Positions 22,360 to 34,944 of a stretch of DNA of 64,000 nt are shown in pieces. How positions within the stretch are numbered: position 1 is the first letter of the stretch; every line of letters starts with the position of its first letter. Made by a program: the position numbers and the translations under genes. The notes below the pieces were generated by a model. It was not told the origin of the DNA, did not search any database, and saw nothing but the letters and a program-made list of their open reading frames with translations. This DNA is from Metellina segmentata (taxonomy: Eukaryota > Arthropoda > Arachnida > Araneae > Tetragnathidae), in NCBI GenBank assembly GCA_947359465.1, contig OX375873.1:133936899-134000898 (forward strand), written 5' to 3'.

Positions 22360-23185
22360 AATAGGGTCATACACTTTATAGAAGAAGAATGTGAATGGGC
22401 TGCCAGTGAGAAAAAAATATCGTTGGCCAGAGGCATGGCACACTGAAGTCTGTTTTTAATGAAAGACATTTATCACTTCCCAAAACAACAATATCTACCC
22501 CTTCAGCCATTTATGTACTCTTATCTGATCACCCAGACGGGTTATCGGTAGGGTTGGGCCATTCATTTACGAGAAGGAAGACCCTCAAATTCATAGCGAG
22601 AATATAAATTTATCGGAAAGACAGAGTGAGTGAGCATGCGCAGTGGTCCGGGCGCCGTCCTTTCCCACATCGATCGTCCGTTGTCAAGGCAACAGGACGG
22701 ACGCCGACTCCTTCTGACACCAGAGATGGGAGTGCGTGGTCGTAGGCAAAGGAAAACAAATAAATGGTCGCTCTCGCTGTTGAATAATAAAGACAGATCA
22801 GATGAACGGTTTCTGTCTCCGGCAATCACTCTGATGTGCTAGTGGGATAAACAAGCCGCACATTGGAAAAAACTAATGGGCCTGACGAGCAATAGATTAA
22901 TTCATCAACAGTCGCACTGTGCTTTTCCCCCGTTGCAACTAATATTCGAATGACTCGTCCGTTTCGAAAAGCGCGGTTCCATGAATGACAGTGCGACAGG
23001 AAGAATGAGTTGATTGCTAGGGAAAGAATCTTCACGGATGAAGACCTGTCTTTTTTCATGAATGAATCGTCCACACAAAATATATTTCAGTAACACATTT
23101 GGGCGCAACTAGTCTATCACTGAACCTTGCGCTATAAAACCATAACAAGCCAACTGTCCACCCAACAAAAATTCAGCTTCTAAGG
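22360..23185. other. Intronic DNA, mildly GC-richer segment
   Basis: 22620-22760 is GC-richer than its surroundings with small open frames on both strands, but no domain is visible. It may be an unrecognised repeat. Confidence 0.35.
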
Positions 23186-23189
23186 GGCA

Positions 23190-23470
23190 GTGGGGCTTCT
23201 AAAAACTCACGGCTTGTTGAAAGCACTTCAACTCAACCAAATATCGTCTTGTATGTGGGGGCTGGAGCACGTTTAATTTATCGTGTCCTCAAATGCCTTC
23301 ACGTTGACGTGGTGTGGAAGTTAGGAGAGTGGGGTGCCAGCTCAGGTGTTGACTTCGTGGTTCAAAATGACGAAGTGTTGTCCTCGGATCTTTCCCTTAG
23401 GGATGGTTCCGGACCGTCACCAATAATCCATTACTCCCGCTTCAGTGCGACGTTAATTCAAATACCTAAA
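23190..23470 (+). repeat. SINE-1 copy
   Basis: Decayed head A, then TATGTGGGGGCTGGAGCACG through to GTGCGACGTTAATTCAAATACC. A short deletion removes the CATCTGACC block. Confidence 0.75.
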
Positions 23471-23559
23471 TCACTCCTAGACATGAAATAAGATAATATT
23501 TATTTAAATTAGTTTTCCTAGAACAATGAGTTACCTTTTCATCTAATGTCCGGTCAATT

Positions 23560-23692
23560 GCGTCGTCATCTGACCGTGGTTCAAAATTACGCGGTCCTCG
23601 GATCTTTCCCTTGGGAGATTGATCCCGGACCGTCGTTAATAGCTCGGTTTGTTGCTCTAGTACGACGTAAATTACCAATTACCGGCCAATTG
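23560..23692 (+). repeat. SINE-2-type body, 5'-truncated
   Basis: Starts GCGTCGTCATCTGACCGTGG and ends TACGACGTAAATTACCAATTACC. The ATTACC tail marks the SINE-2 subfamily. Confidence 0.75.
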
Positions 23693-23699
23693 TGAATAT

Positions 23700-24240
23700 T
23701 TTCATTAGAGCACTCGCAACGAGGGCGAATTTATGAACAGCTTTGCACTATTCTGGTACACCTTGATTCACTCATACACCTCACATTCCTAATATTGGTT
23801 TACCTACCCTTACCCATATTAAGGCGAGGCTTTGCTTATTTAGTTCAAAAGTAATAAGATCGAAGTAATAATACCGAGTCTTACTTTATTAAATCCAACA
23901 GTAAATGGATCACGAAAATTTTTACTGTTAGTTGTATCAATAGTATTTAGGTCACAAATATCATCAGGACCCTTGTTATGTTGGTCAGAAAAACTGGGTC
24001 AAAAAAATATCTTGCTCTGTTAGTTATTTTCATTGAAAATAATATCTTCATCGAAGGCATTAAGATGATTCTCATTTGTATGACGATGAAATAAAATCTC
24101 AACCATTAAACCAAGCAGCACCGATGATGGTACCTAAGAAAGAACCCTGACATATTTAACATCGTTATTCCCCGCGTACGGAAAAGTTTTTTTATCACCT
24201 CAAGACCCTACCATGACCTTTCCAGAACAAATCTTGATGT
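23700..24240. other. Intronic DNA, nothing recognised
   Basis: No gene or shared repeat seen. Confidence 0.4.
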
Positions 24241-24247
24241 TTATCAA

Positions 24248-24332
24248 AGTGGTAGATAGGTAATTGAATTAATTGAAAGCAACGAGCTATTGCCAATGGT
24301 CCGGGATCAATCACTGAAGGAAAGATACTATA
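24248..24332 (-). repeat. SINE-1 3' end
   Basis: GGTAGATAGGTAATTGAATT then ATGGTCCGGGATCAATCACT is the complement of the SINE body end. Confidence 0.65.
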
Positions 24333-24334
24333 TA

Positions 24335-25590
24335 TCCAAGGAAGCTCTAGCTTAAAAATACAATTTTGTACAAAGAATAAATGCAAAAAAAAATATCAGA
24401 AATACTAAATGACTATTCCCGTGTCACACCCGCAAATGTCCTGAACGACTGTAACAATTATTTCCAACGCCCTATCCACGTACTCCTTCGTGTATGTGCC
24501 ACAACGTTCTGGGGTGCTAAAATAATTTAACAATGAACGTTAAAGATGGCGATTAAAGTTTCTCTTACCATATATTACAAATACTGAACCGGTGTGAAGG
24601 GTCATAGGTTCATGATGGTTTCGTAGTGTGTGTGTTTTATACCATTTGAATCTCTTTAGAAATATGTGTCTGAAATTAAGCTCAAGGATCGTGTTCAGCC
24701 ATTTGTAGTGTATTTAATTTAAAAAATAATGTCGTGTAAAGTCTTAACCTTTACTATTATTAATGATTGTAGTGTTTTACTGTTTATTGTGACTTCTGTG
24801 TGCTATACCTTATTATCTTATTACCCTAAATAACACTAAATGTTTTAATAAACGAATTTTTTAACCCTCGCCACGAGATTTACGAGTAATGTGGTATTGC
24901 TTTTGCCTCGCAATACACACATAAAGACTAAATACCCACATCTATAGATTGAAAGAATCTTAGAAAATATGGTATTGGTCAAAACTGATTACAAGTCATA
25001 AAGGGAGGGCTGCAGGTTTCAGAACGGATATATGATGTGAAACCCTCAGAGGATTACTATAATAGCAGGAGCAACAATATATAAATGGGTGTTGACGGAT
25101 GTGCAAGATAAAAATGTTAGAAACCATGCATTGAAGTAACTTTTAGCTTAAAAAATTTATAAGTAGCATCTCCTTTGGCATTTAGTTGGTATAATCGTTT
25201 CATACGCATCGCTTAGAAATGCGAAGTTATGCAATTACATTCTCTTTTCGCCTCACGACGTAATTTGTTAAACATCTCACTCTCTGCCATTCCTACGCGG
25301 AAACGCGACTGGTTTTTGCAACGGGAAGGATCTCTTACTCCACGATTCAGGGCTGATCTTCAACCGGAATATCAATCCGTTTGCGTAGGTTCGAGCTCAT
25401 TTTAGCTGAAAGCTATACTCTTGAGCAACAATCGGTGGAAGAGAAGTTTGACGTCAAAGAATGAAATTGAGTTTTGTTTACAACACGCCAGGGCTCGTAA
25501 TTTCTAGGAAATAATGTGTTGGGTCACATTAATTAATGAAATTGATTTCTTTTCTTTCGAATTGTTCTGTAAAATATGCCAGACTAGGTT
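24335..25590. other. Intronic DNA, nothing recognised
   Basis: No gene or shared repeat seen. Confidence 0.4.
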
Positions 25591-25595
25591 GTTAA

Positions 25596-25755
25596 CCCCC
25601 TTGGTGGTTGTATCGACGAGGTATCTCGTCATTAGAAAAATACTGATCAGATCTTGATAGCCAATAAATCTCATCATTAGAAAAAAGGTCTTAACCTGGT
25701 CTTCATCCAATCATCGACAATACCTTGATGACCAGATATTTCGTCATATTTTACC
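25596..25755. repeat. piggyBac-like MITE, truncated by SINE-3
   Basis: TTAA at 25592-25595, left end CCCCCTTGGTGGTTGTATCG, interior GATCAGATCTTGATAG and CAGATATTTCGTCATA. The right end is replaced by the tandem SINE that starts at about 25757. Confidence 0.6.
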
Positions 25756-25756
25756 T

Positions 25757-26268
25757 CTTCGTGAGAAGCCTGCAAGCTGTAGGCGTCGTAAGTTCGATTC
25801 CTTTAACTATCATGTGTGTATGTTTCTTCTGTTTTAGTAAAATTTTCCTTGACCCAAACTTAAAATTACACGATGTAGTCCTCATATTTTCCCTTATAGA
25901 CTGATTCAGGACCATGAGATGCCTGTAAGCTGTAGGCGGCATAAGTTCGATTCCTTTAACTATCATATATGCATGTTTCTTCTGTTTTGGTAAAACTTTC
26001 CTTGATCAAAACTTAAAATTACATGATGTAGTCCTCATATTTTCCCTTACGGACTTATCCAGGACCGTGAGAAGTCCGCAAGCTGTAGGTGGCGTAAGTT
26101 CGAATCTCTATCATGGGTTTAACTTCTGTTTTAGTAAAACTTTCTTTTACTAAAACTTAAAATTTCATGATGTAGTTCTCCTATTTTCCTTTATGGACTT
26201 ATCCAGCACTGTCGTTAGCAACTATTTTACTCCAGTGCTACGTTAGTACAACTACCAACCGTATATTT
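25757..26268 (+). repeat. SINE-3 head joined to SINE-1 body, tripled in tandem
   Basis: Three units with an exact 153-bp period (GTGAGAAG/ATGAGATG/GTGAGAAG at 25761, 25914 and 26067). Each unit has head C (CAAGCTGTAGGCG, AAGTTCGATTCC) followed by the late body of SINE-1 (CTTAAAATTACACGATGTAG, TTTTCCCTTA, AGGACCGTGAG). The last unit continues to the SINE-1 end (CCAGTGCTACGTTAGTACAA). It is therefore both chimeric and tandem. Confidence 0.8.
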
Positions 26269-26389
26269 GAAGGAAACAACATTGCTTGATCGAATCTAGC
26301 CCATCGCTGTAAAAAATCCAATACAACCTCCGAAAAGGACTTCGTGATCCTCCACAATGCATTCTTTAAGAATTTAACCAGACCATTAA

Positions 26390-26588
26390 CTCTCCTGGTG
26401 GTTGTCTCGACTAGGTATCTTGTCACTAGCAAAACTGACCCGATCTTGATACTCGAGATATCTCGTCCTAGAAAAAGAAACTAGCCATATCTTTATCGTC
26501 ATCATCAAAATACCGTCACTATCCTGATGATATGGGACACATCTTTACTGACTGGATTTCTCGTCGAAGGAGGTTCTCACTTGGAGGT
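26390..26588. mobile_element. piggyBac-like MITE
   Basis: TTAA at 26386-26389 and 26589-26592. Left end CTCTCCTGGTGGTTGTCTCG, right end GTTCTCACTTGGAGGT. The interior has four decayed 43-bp-type units. Confidence 0.65.
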
Positions 26589-26754
26589 TTAACAGCTGTA
26601 CCCATCACTGTCATGGAACTTTAAATTAAATAAAATTTACAGAATTGGAATTTAGATTAAATGCGTTATGTCAAACACTTTGCATTTGAAATCGTTATTT
26701 ACTGTAAAGATAATTTAATCATGAAAAATAATTTTTACGACCTCCGCATGTCAG

Positions 26755-26880
26755 TGGATTTGCCCTCTGAGCCATCAGCCTGTGAGGTGAAAGTGCCGCA
26801 GGAGTAATCTCAATGAAATCCTCTCTTCCATATCAGTAAAACCTTCCTTGTGTGGGTATGTCCATTTACTATATGGAAGA
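26755..26880 (+). repeat. SINE-3 partial copy
   Basis: GCCCTCTGAGCCATCAGCCT, GTGAGGTGAAAGTGCCGC and TTGTGTGGGTATGTCCATTTAC match head C and the early body. Confidence 0.6.
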
Positions 26881-26905
26881 ACCAATTAAACTATGCTAGC
26901 ATTCA

Positions 26906-27092
26906 GGTTTGATTCCTGCAAATACCCTGGAGATATACACCTCTTTTCTGATACAATAAAATATTCCGTTGTATATTGTCTTTCGACACTTGATAAGATT
27001 GGTTTGATTCCTGCAAATGCCCTGGAGATGTGTACACATCTTTACTGATACAATAAAATATTCCGTTGTATATTGTCTTTCGACACTTCAAT
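26906..27092 (+). repeat. 95-bp tandem duplication
   Basis: GGTTTGATTCCTGCAAAT... to ...GTCTTTCGACACTT occurs at 26906 and again at 27001 with few differences. The first bases resemble a SINE head box B. Confidence 0.8.
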
Positions 27093-29910
27093 AAAAGCAG
27101 TTCTTTTAGTTAAAAAAATATTCAATTCGAAATATATATGTATACTTATTCAATCAAAATTTTTACCTACATTGATTATATTGAATCCTATAAATGATCA
27201 TTTTGTAAAAATAACAGACAAATTTTGACTGACGGGAACGTAAGTTCGTTTCTATCCCACCGTCTTTTCCCACAGCTAATTTACAAATTCTAAAACTGAA
27301 AATACTCGCATATTGCCGATTATAGTTCGATGTAATTTTACTAACAGTTATCTAAATCTTTCTATTAAAATTATGACTCATTTCAAGTTAAGAATCAATT
27401 TCGATAGTCAGGTTTTTATTATTTCAACCCTTCTAATGGATAAATTCTAGTTGTCATTGCGTAACTTACGTGATCCGAAATTGGACTGCGCGGCACCGCC
27501 CTTTTCACAATATCCGCCCCTTGATAACAAATACGAGGGCCTCATTTGAACTTCTGGAAGCTGTCTTTGCACAGTTGCTTTGTCTCATTTTACGTTAGCG
27601 TTTATTGGAGTACCTTTTCTTGGCTGTTTTCTTTTTTGGTTTTTCCTGTTTAACGTTGTGTCCCATTTTCGATCCGGAAAAATGTTTTATGAATGAAAGC
27701 AGGAATATCGAAAGAAAAAAACAACATTATTTTTCGTTCACTCTATGAAAGGGTGCGTATGGCGCGATATTAAGCTTAAGGCCTTGTTGTTTAAAAAATG
27801 ATTTCTGATGTAGAGATTGCTTTGAAATCATCTTGTGTTCTCTATTATTGGTGAAACTTAAGCAGATACGAGTCAAGTCATGATGTTTTGACGTGAAATA
27901 AAACTAAATAAACTAAATGGTTATTGAATAAAGTTGACACAATGCGACTATTCAGTAAATATAGAGCAGTTGGATACACTTGTCAAACTGTTCTCAAAAT
28001 AAAACTCTATAGTTAATAAAACTTAAATTCGAAATTTGTGAAAAATCTGTCCTTTTCCAAAACTGATTGGAAACAATTTTTTAAAATTTTATGAAATAAA
28101 TCTATGTAACATCTATTATTTTTATACGTTATATGCATCTCGTTAGGTATTCATACGACATCTACTTCTACGGATATGACATCTCTCAATTCAGTCATAG
28201 TAGTAGATTTTTCTAATCACAGTTTTTGTACGAATATATAACTCCCCATAATAAAACTCTGAACTATCGCTTCTCAATACGATTTGTCGCCTAGACATGA
28301 CATTCATTGCATTCTGTCCCAATTACCATTCTTTTTAATTTCTATTTTGATTTTTTTTAAACATTTTTGGAAGCACATAAAATTTAAAGAAAAGTAGTTA
28401 AAAGAAATATGCACATATTCATTGCAATCTGCTTAACAGTAAACGTCATTCAGCGAAATTCCTAGAGTGTTTCATTTGCATGTAAAGAATATAGTTCATA
28501 TGACATATTCTTTAAATGAGCTGAATTTAGTGCATTGGGAATCAAAATTTAATGCGATTGGAACATTTTACACTTTAAATATTTCTTAATTAAAAAATTT
28601 ACTGATAGAACGTTGTGTCAATATCGTTTTTCCCTTGTGTAGTTATATGCTGTTGAAGACAATCGAGTAACTTTTGTGTCTTCATGAAAAATGCTGTCCT
28701 TCAATAATTTCTCCGTCGAAGTCGTACATCAGCTTTGAATTTGTGTATGTTTATGTATCTGAATTTGGCACACAAGTCCAATTACCACTAACTCATCAAA
28801 CAATTTATCATAAATATTTTTAGAGAACGTTTGCAAGTATGAGTGCAATAAATGTCATTAGCTAGAACTGTGTCATTGTTCTAAGTAGTGTGACTGGACT
28901 GGTTGTTTTGATTGCTCGGAATCCTTTACTTTCTCTGCAATGCAAAGGAAGAGAAAGAATAACGAGGAGACTCGATCCGAAGGCGCTGCCAAGAAATACT
29001 TGAAGAAACTTACGTGTGTTGCCATTTACACCAACCACAATGACTAAGTGAAAAAGTTCATGGTACCTTAAAATAAAACCATTAAAATTTAGAAGAAGAA
29101 AAACCGCTGGTGTATCTTTCAAAGGGTGTGGAGAACGGCTCAGTAACGGAAGTGGTACCAAATGACGTCATTGCGAATTTCCGAACACTTTCGCTATTGA
29201 AGGTTGATGGCATTTTGACCTCCATTGTTCTTTCAGAGCAATGAGTTCGCGACAAGCTTTCGCAAACGATGGGTGGAAGAAGCAAAAAAAGATTATAAAT
29301 CTTTGACAAAAGCTATGGTTCATGCTACGACGAAATTGGAAACGATGTATAAAAGCGTGGGTTTCACAAGGAGGGTTTTGTGATTCCCTTTTCTTGGCCA
29401 TTTTTTTACGTTGACAAGAGGTGGAATAAGGCCTTTTGTTAAACTCCAGGAATGAAGGTTTCAAATTTTCTCACGGTTGTGGAACATGCAATAAGAAGGA
29501 AGAATTTACAGATCCAACTAGTAATGGGTTACATCGCGGTTTGCTCGACTTAACACACATTAGTCATTAAGTTACATTCAAATTCTTTTTTTTTTATGAT
29601 TAAGTATGTGGGGATAATAAAATACGTGCTTAATCAAAATGAAAATGCTTGACAAATTTGAGTAGAATAAAATATACATGACGAATATATCTGGCATTAA
29701 CCATAATCAAGAAAGAATGATTTCCTGCCATTTGGAATAGTATAATTTTTTTGGTATACATTTTCAACCACATCAGATTCTTCTTAAATACGAGGGCAAA
29801 TTGAAAATTTTATTTCAGAAAAGCAAAAGGGGATAAATTCTATATTCGAACTTTGAAAGGATCAAAAAAGCAACAATCAAATGACATTCTTTAGAATAGT
29901 GGGGACGCGC
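27093..29910. other. Intronic DNA, nothing recognised
   Basis: AT-rich throughout. Minus-strand frames at 28862-29464 (75-99 codons) overlap each other in different frames and have no recognisable domain. Half of a mariner-like terminus (TACGAGGGC) appears at about 27532 and 29791 without a partner. Confidence 0.4.
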
Positions 29911-30202
29911 TAGCCCGGTTGGAATAGCGGATTAGCAACAGAAGAGTTGTGAGTTTGAAACTAGATTCAACCAAAGACTGTCGTGTACGTTTGGGTTGGT
30001 GCACGTTTTATCTGGGGTAAGCTTAAATGTCCTTACGTTTGGTTGGTGTAGAAGTTTAGAGAGTGGAGTGCTAGCTCAGGTGTGACCTTGTCATCTGACC
30101 TTGGTGCAAAATTACGAGTTATTGTCCTCGCAAATTTTCCTTCGGGATTGATCCCGGATCGTCTCTTATAGATCCAGTGCGACGTTAATTTAACTGCCAT
30201 CC
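29911..30202 (+). repeat. SINE-1 full copy
   Basis: Head A (CTAGCCCGGTTGGAATAGCG, GTGAGTTTGAAAC) to AGTGCGACGTTAATTTAACT; complete but diverged. Confidence 0.85.
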
Positions 30203-33200
30203 TTTAGAAAATGTCAAATTTGATCAATGTATGCATTATATCAGGAACTCTATAGTAATATTTTGAAAAAAGATACTATTCGAAGGTTTCCCAGTCTAAA
30301 TTATTGTATTCAACGTATTTACCTCTACCACGTTCGCATTCTTCTTTAAGTGTAGTGTGGAGCCCAAAAAGTTGATAACTTATTTTATGATCTTGTAGGG
30401 TGGCCATTAAGCCAAAGATTGTCCAGCAATTTGAAAACATTACGGTATTCACAAGTCATCTGGCAATAGCCTTCAGGAAATGGGGCGCATTCTAGTTATA
30501 TAAAGACAAACTTTTTTATTTCGTTCGGCGAAAGGAGAAGGATCAATTTTTTTATTTTTCGGAGTAGTGTACGCGCGGGTGGATAAGAAACAACGTCAAA
30601 GTCGTAAAAAAAATCACGAGAGACAGAATTATTTGGGACATATCCAAATGGTTCTTTCGAGAGGATATGATTAAGAGAAAACATGAAAATTTCCAAAAAA
30701 AATAGCGCTTTGCGAATTTTTTTCTGTTTTGTTTGTACGGAAGTGTCTTGTTTCTGATGCTTTTATTTAGGAAGGAATAGATTTTGACATTCGCGACAGA
30801 TTGTTAAAAATAATTATCTAATCATAAGAGCTTAGTAAAGGAAGCAAAACAAAGGTATTTAAGCTTTATAATAAAAACAAGGAATCTTCTTTTTGGGTTG
30901 AGCAATTTTTTTTTTTTTTATGTTTTCAAAATGTAAATTATGAATTACATATCTCATTGGACAATTCATATATTAAAAATATTCAAGTTCGCTTTTCTTA
31001 TATACTTTTTGAGAAAATTCATATTTCCAAAATTATTTTTTATCCATCCCAATAAATATTGCACCTATTTAATTTATTATATTTTCATCAAGATGTATTT
31101 TAGAACATAGAAGGCAATAGGAAAGCTTGAAGTTGTATAATTTTCAACAGAGAAGACTTGGAATATAATGATTTAGGCCTAAAGGCTACTTTTAGTTCCG
31201 AGTTGTTGCTTATTTTCAAGCCCCATACGCTTTTCTTAATATCGTCAAAATATATTATACATAAATTGTGATCCGTTTCTACGAGCATAATTATAATATC
31301 ATGTGTGTGTATAGACCGGATTCTAAAAATCAATAAAAACTAACCAGGCTACCGCGGCCCTAATGTAGGAAAATCTACTGCTGGACATTTTTATTTGAAA
31401 TTGGAGTCATACTGCGCCTTTGGGCGCCCTTATATTTTCAGACCATGTGTGATTTCATTCCCAGTATATAACTCAAGGAACAATACAGCCTTACGAAGTT
31501 CTCCTCTTAAAATGCTTCCTCGTCGAATTTTACCGAAAACAAGAGCCCAATTATCACTTGGGGCAAATCACTCTGGCAGTTAAATCTCTACAACAAATAA
31601 CATGGAAGTAATTCGTGTTTAATATGGGTGTGATTAATTGGATTGTCTCATTCTCATATCTGAGTGTTGAAAGAATATAAGAATTTTAAAATGGTTTGGA
31701 AAGAGGGTGGCTTATTTATTGTTAATGAATGGTTTGGAGAATAAATGGCGTCGGAGCTTTCAAGACCGATAATTTCCCAAACTTTATCTACATCTAAATA
31801 ATACTTAATTATTGCTTGAATTGACGATCCCAAATAGTTCTTTGCTATTTCAACTAATATGAAATCCGCCACTAACATTTGGAGCTCGTTGAATTGAGAA
31901 ATTTTTCTGAACATTATTTAGTGCATAGAAATGTGTTTCGTGCGTTGCTTTACTTGAAGGATTTCTCACTAGCTTGTATGCGGTTTGAAAAGATTTCTTA
32001 CACAGGTGTTAAAGTCACAAAACAGGGACGTTTCCTTATCCTGATTAGGTTTCACGTGCGTTTATTGGATAAGTTTGGATTCTGATTAAGGCATTTAGTG
32101 GAACTGATTCTTCATTTGTATGACTACCATCAGTGCATTTCAATCTAAAGTGTCACTTTGGGACATGGTTTTTATATTTTTACATTACGTTCATGTCGGA
32201 ACTCGTATTGATGTTTCAATTTATGTTAATTTTAATATTTATTGTACGGTGCAACTTTTCCCGCGCAGTTCTTATTTCATCTTTATCGGATTCGGAATTC
32301 TGATTAGGAAGAACGAAAAAGTTTGTTGTCAGAACAGCTTGGAGTTTTAGAGCAGTCGGTGTCTTGAAAATATGCTGTTTAATAAACGTCTTATTTGGTT
32401 TTATAGTTTTGAAATTCCATTGTAGCTTCTACATGCGCTGTTTCGGAATTCCACCCACTTTAGAAATCGGTTTGGACACTTGGATCCTTACGTAGTATCA
32501 ACGGCGGACTGCTCATTTTTTAAATGGGACCCGAAGAGGCAGTTTTCAAGAACAGGACTCAAGAAAAATTACAGAACTCACGACGTGCACATGCCATGAA
32601 AACATGAGGTTTTAATTGTTTGCTCAGTTCTGCCCTCAAGTTCCATTCATCAGTACATAATTAGTATTGTGTTGTTTGGTCGCTTTAGGATCATTTTTAC
32701 TACACGAGACTATTTGGACTAGAATTTTGCATGTTTGGGTAGGCATAATTACAAATGCAAGCACAATCTTAATCATGGTTCATTGGGACAGCGCTGTCGA
32801 CTCGCTACCTCATTCAAGAGCACTTACTGGCCTCTGGACTGGATAAGGACACATAGGTTTCGAATGACATCCCGAGTACTGTTTGTCTTTAAGAAATTAA
32901 CGCATTCTTCGAATGCAAGGAGGACATGGACTAGAAATGTGATTCGTGCTGTTAATAATTCGCTCACGTAATTGATACTTTGTTGCATTTACTGTCTGTC
33001 TGCCGCGAGAAATATTCTCGTCGCTAAGTCTAGGGCGCGGCATTCACTATAACTCGTCCACGTGAAGTATTGCCTACTATTGATGACGTCATGTAGTTTC
33101 GCTTCACTCAGACAGAAGGCTTTCTCTTCTAGGAGGCATTGCTATACACGAGCCGATTATAAACGTTTTAACTCTGTTTAAGGTCGTAATTTTGTCGGAC

Positions 33201-33335
33201 GAATGCTAGTGTTGGAGAGAGATAGTTGACCCGAACCTAGCTTTTGGTTGGCCATTAATGCTCTCCAAGTTGCTGTCTTGTTGTTAATGCAAACCATTGA
33301 CATTGGCTTGGCGACAAAAGGGCTGCGGAAATCCT
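30203..33335. other. Intronic DNA, nothing recognised
   Basis: No domain-bearing frame or shared repeat was found. 32720-33140 is slightly less AT-rich. Confidence 0.4.
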
Positions 33336-33337
33336 GT

Positions 33338-33605
33338 TGGAAGAGTAGTGAACTAGCATCCTGAGTGTTGTAAGTTCGAATTCAACCAAAGCTCTTCAGG
33401 TAGAAAAAGTGCTGTTTCGCGTACAATCTGTTGTGGCCTCAACTGTCCTAACGTTGGCGTGGTGTGGAAGTTTGGAGTGTGGGGTGTGACCTCTTCATCT
33501 GATCATGGTTCAAAATTACGTGGTGTTATCATCTAATCTTTCCTTTCGGGAGTGGATCCCAGACCGTAGCCAATAGCCCGTAGTGTTGCTCTAGTATATC
33601 TTATA
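33338..33605 (+). repeat. SINE-1 copy
   Basis: Head A remnant (TGGAAGAGTAGTGAACTAGC, TAAGTTCGAATTC) through to GTGTTGCTCTAGTATATC. Confidence 0.8.
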
Positions 33606-33627
33606 GAAAACGAGGTATAGTTGGAAT

Positions 33628-33892
33628 TAACGTCGCACTAAAGCAACACAACGGCTATTGGTGGCGGTCCATAATCAATCCGGAAGGGAAAGATATCCGA
33701 GGATAACATCTGAGCAAGCACCCCACTCACCAAACTTTCACATCACACCAACGTGAAGACATTTGACGCCACAATAGATTCAGCGTGTACCAGCCCCGAC
33801 ATACACGGCGGTCTTTGGATGGATCCAGTTTCGAACTCGCAACCCTCCGGTAGATAATCCGCTAGTCTTACAACCAGGCTACAGCGGGTCTG
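33628..33892 (-). repeat. SINE-1 copy, inverted relative to its neighbour
   Basis: The complement runs from CCCGCTGTAGCCTGGTTGTA and GAGTTCGAAACTG to CGCACTAAAG at the tail. With the + copy at 33338-33605 it forms a head-out inverted pair only about 20 bp apart, 140 bp before exon 2. Confidence 0.8.
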
Positions 33893-34028
33893 ATAATGAG
33901 ATAAAAAAATTAAATAAAAATTCTATAATAACGAACAGTTGCAGACGTAGTGGCGAGAGCAGTTTTGATGTTCGATAACCAGCGTCAAGATTGTTTGCAA
34001 GCAATAACTCTGTTTCTCCTTTTCGCAG

Positions 34029-34330
34029 AGAGGCGGCAGCCGTGACCTTGTGCAGCACTGGGAGTCGGTGCAGTCGTACCTGAACCAGTACGGGTACCTG
34101 ACTCCGTCACCGGATGGAGCGGACAACCTGCGGACGGAGGACAAGCTTCGAGAGGCCATCCGCAGGATGCAGCGGTTCGGCGGCGTCCCACCCACCGGCA
34201 TAGTGGACTCCAGCACCCTCACCCTGCTGACGCGGAAGAGATGCGGCATGCCCGACCTCTCGACCGGCGAGAGGGTCCGACGCTACGCCGTCCAGGGACA
34301 GAAGTGGGAGTACAAGAACCTCACGTGGAG
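34029..34330 (+). CDS. Mmp2: Matrix metalloproteinase, exon 2 (propeptide)
   Basis: Residues 43-142 plus two bases of codon 143. Residues about 50-108 form the peptidoglycan-binding-like fold of MMP propeptides (YLNQYGYL, LREAIRRMQRFGGVPPTG, DSSTLTLL). The cysteine switch is RKRCGMPD, with Cys114 as the residue that ligates the catalytic zinc in the latent enzyme; Lys-Arg replaces the usual Pro-Arg before Cys and Met replaces Val, both tolerated in the family. R124-V-R-R127 is a furin-type site, so activation in the secretory pathway is expected, as in membrane-type and insect Mmp2 proteins. YAVQGQKWEYKNLTW opens the catalytic domain. Acceptor TTTCGCAG and donor GGAG|GTAAGA are clean, phases 0 and 2. 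Assignment to Mmp2 rather than another paralogue is inference. Confidence 0.93.
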
Positions 34331-34411
34331 GTAAGAGGAACACGCTGTACTATTGCCATTGTTTTGATGAAAACTGATTATTTACTCAATTGAAGTGTTG
34401 ACAAGGTAATG

Positions 34412-34712
34412 GTAATTTTTAATTAACGTCACACTAGAGCAACACAACGAAGTTCCGGGATCAATCCCTTAAGAGGAAGACCCGAGGACAACACCGAGTA
34501 ATTTTGAACCGCGGTCAGATGAAAAGGAAACACCTTAACTAACACTCCACTCTCCAAACTTCCACACCACGCCAACGTGGACATTTGAGGCCATGACGGA
34601 TTTAATGTGCACCAGCTCCTCTTTGTACACAACGGTCTTTGGCTGCATTCGAACACGCAATCCTCCGGTTGCTAGTCCATTACTCTTCCAACCGGATTGC
34701 CGCAGCCCTTTT
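34412..34712 (-). repeat. SINE-1 full copy with SINE-2-like tail
   Basis: The complement starts at head A (GGCTGCGGCAATCCGGTTGG, GATTGCGTGTTCGAATG) and ends with the TTACCATTACC-type tail near 34410. It starts 82 bp from the exon 2 donor. Confidence 0.8.
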
Positions 34713-34769
34713 GTTCCCAATGTCAAATGCTGATGGTTACCAACAAGTCGGCAACTTTGCGAGCATTGA

Positions 34770-34942
34770 TGGCCATCCAAAAGCTAGGATCGGGACAGTT
34801 GTCTTATCAACATTTATGACCACGACATATTTGGCGTGCACCAGGCCCCCTTTGCACACGACAGTCTTTGGTTGGATTTGAAATCGAAACCCTCCGGTGG
34901 AAAATCCGTTACTCTTCTAGCCAGGGGTTTGTTGCAGGGATT
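34770..34942 (-). repeat. SINE-1 head and early body
   Basis: The complement contains CTAGAAGAGTAACGGATTTT, GGAGGGTTTCGATTTC, AAAGGGGGCCTGGTGCACG and ATATGTCGTGGTCATAAATG. The rest of the body is lost. Confidence 0.7.
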
Positions 34943-34944
34943 GT

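Larger units (their letters stand above)
5696..34028 (+). other. MMP intron 1 (28.3 kb)
   Basis: It is bounded by GTGAGT after exon 1 and a pyrimidine-rich tract with TTTCGCAG before exon 2. It carries mariner, pogo, piggyBac-like and SINE insertions. No nested host gene was recognised in it. Confidence 0.65.

Noticed and set aside
28862..29464. Three overlapping minus-strand frames of 75-99 codons
   Set aside because: Different frames overlap without common signals; no domain recognised.
27532..29800. Mariner-like half ends (TACGAGGGC at about 27532 and 29791)
   Set aside because: Same orientation, no inverted partner and no transposase scraps between them; nine bases may match by chance.
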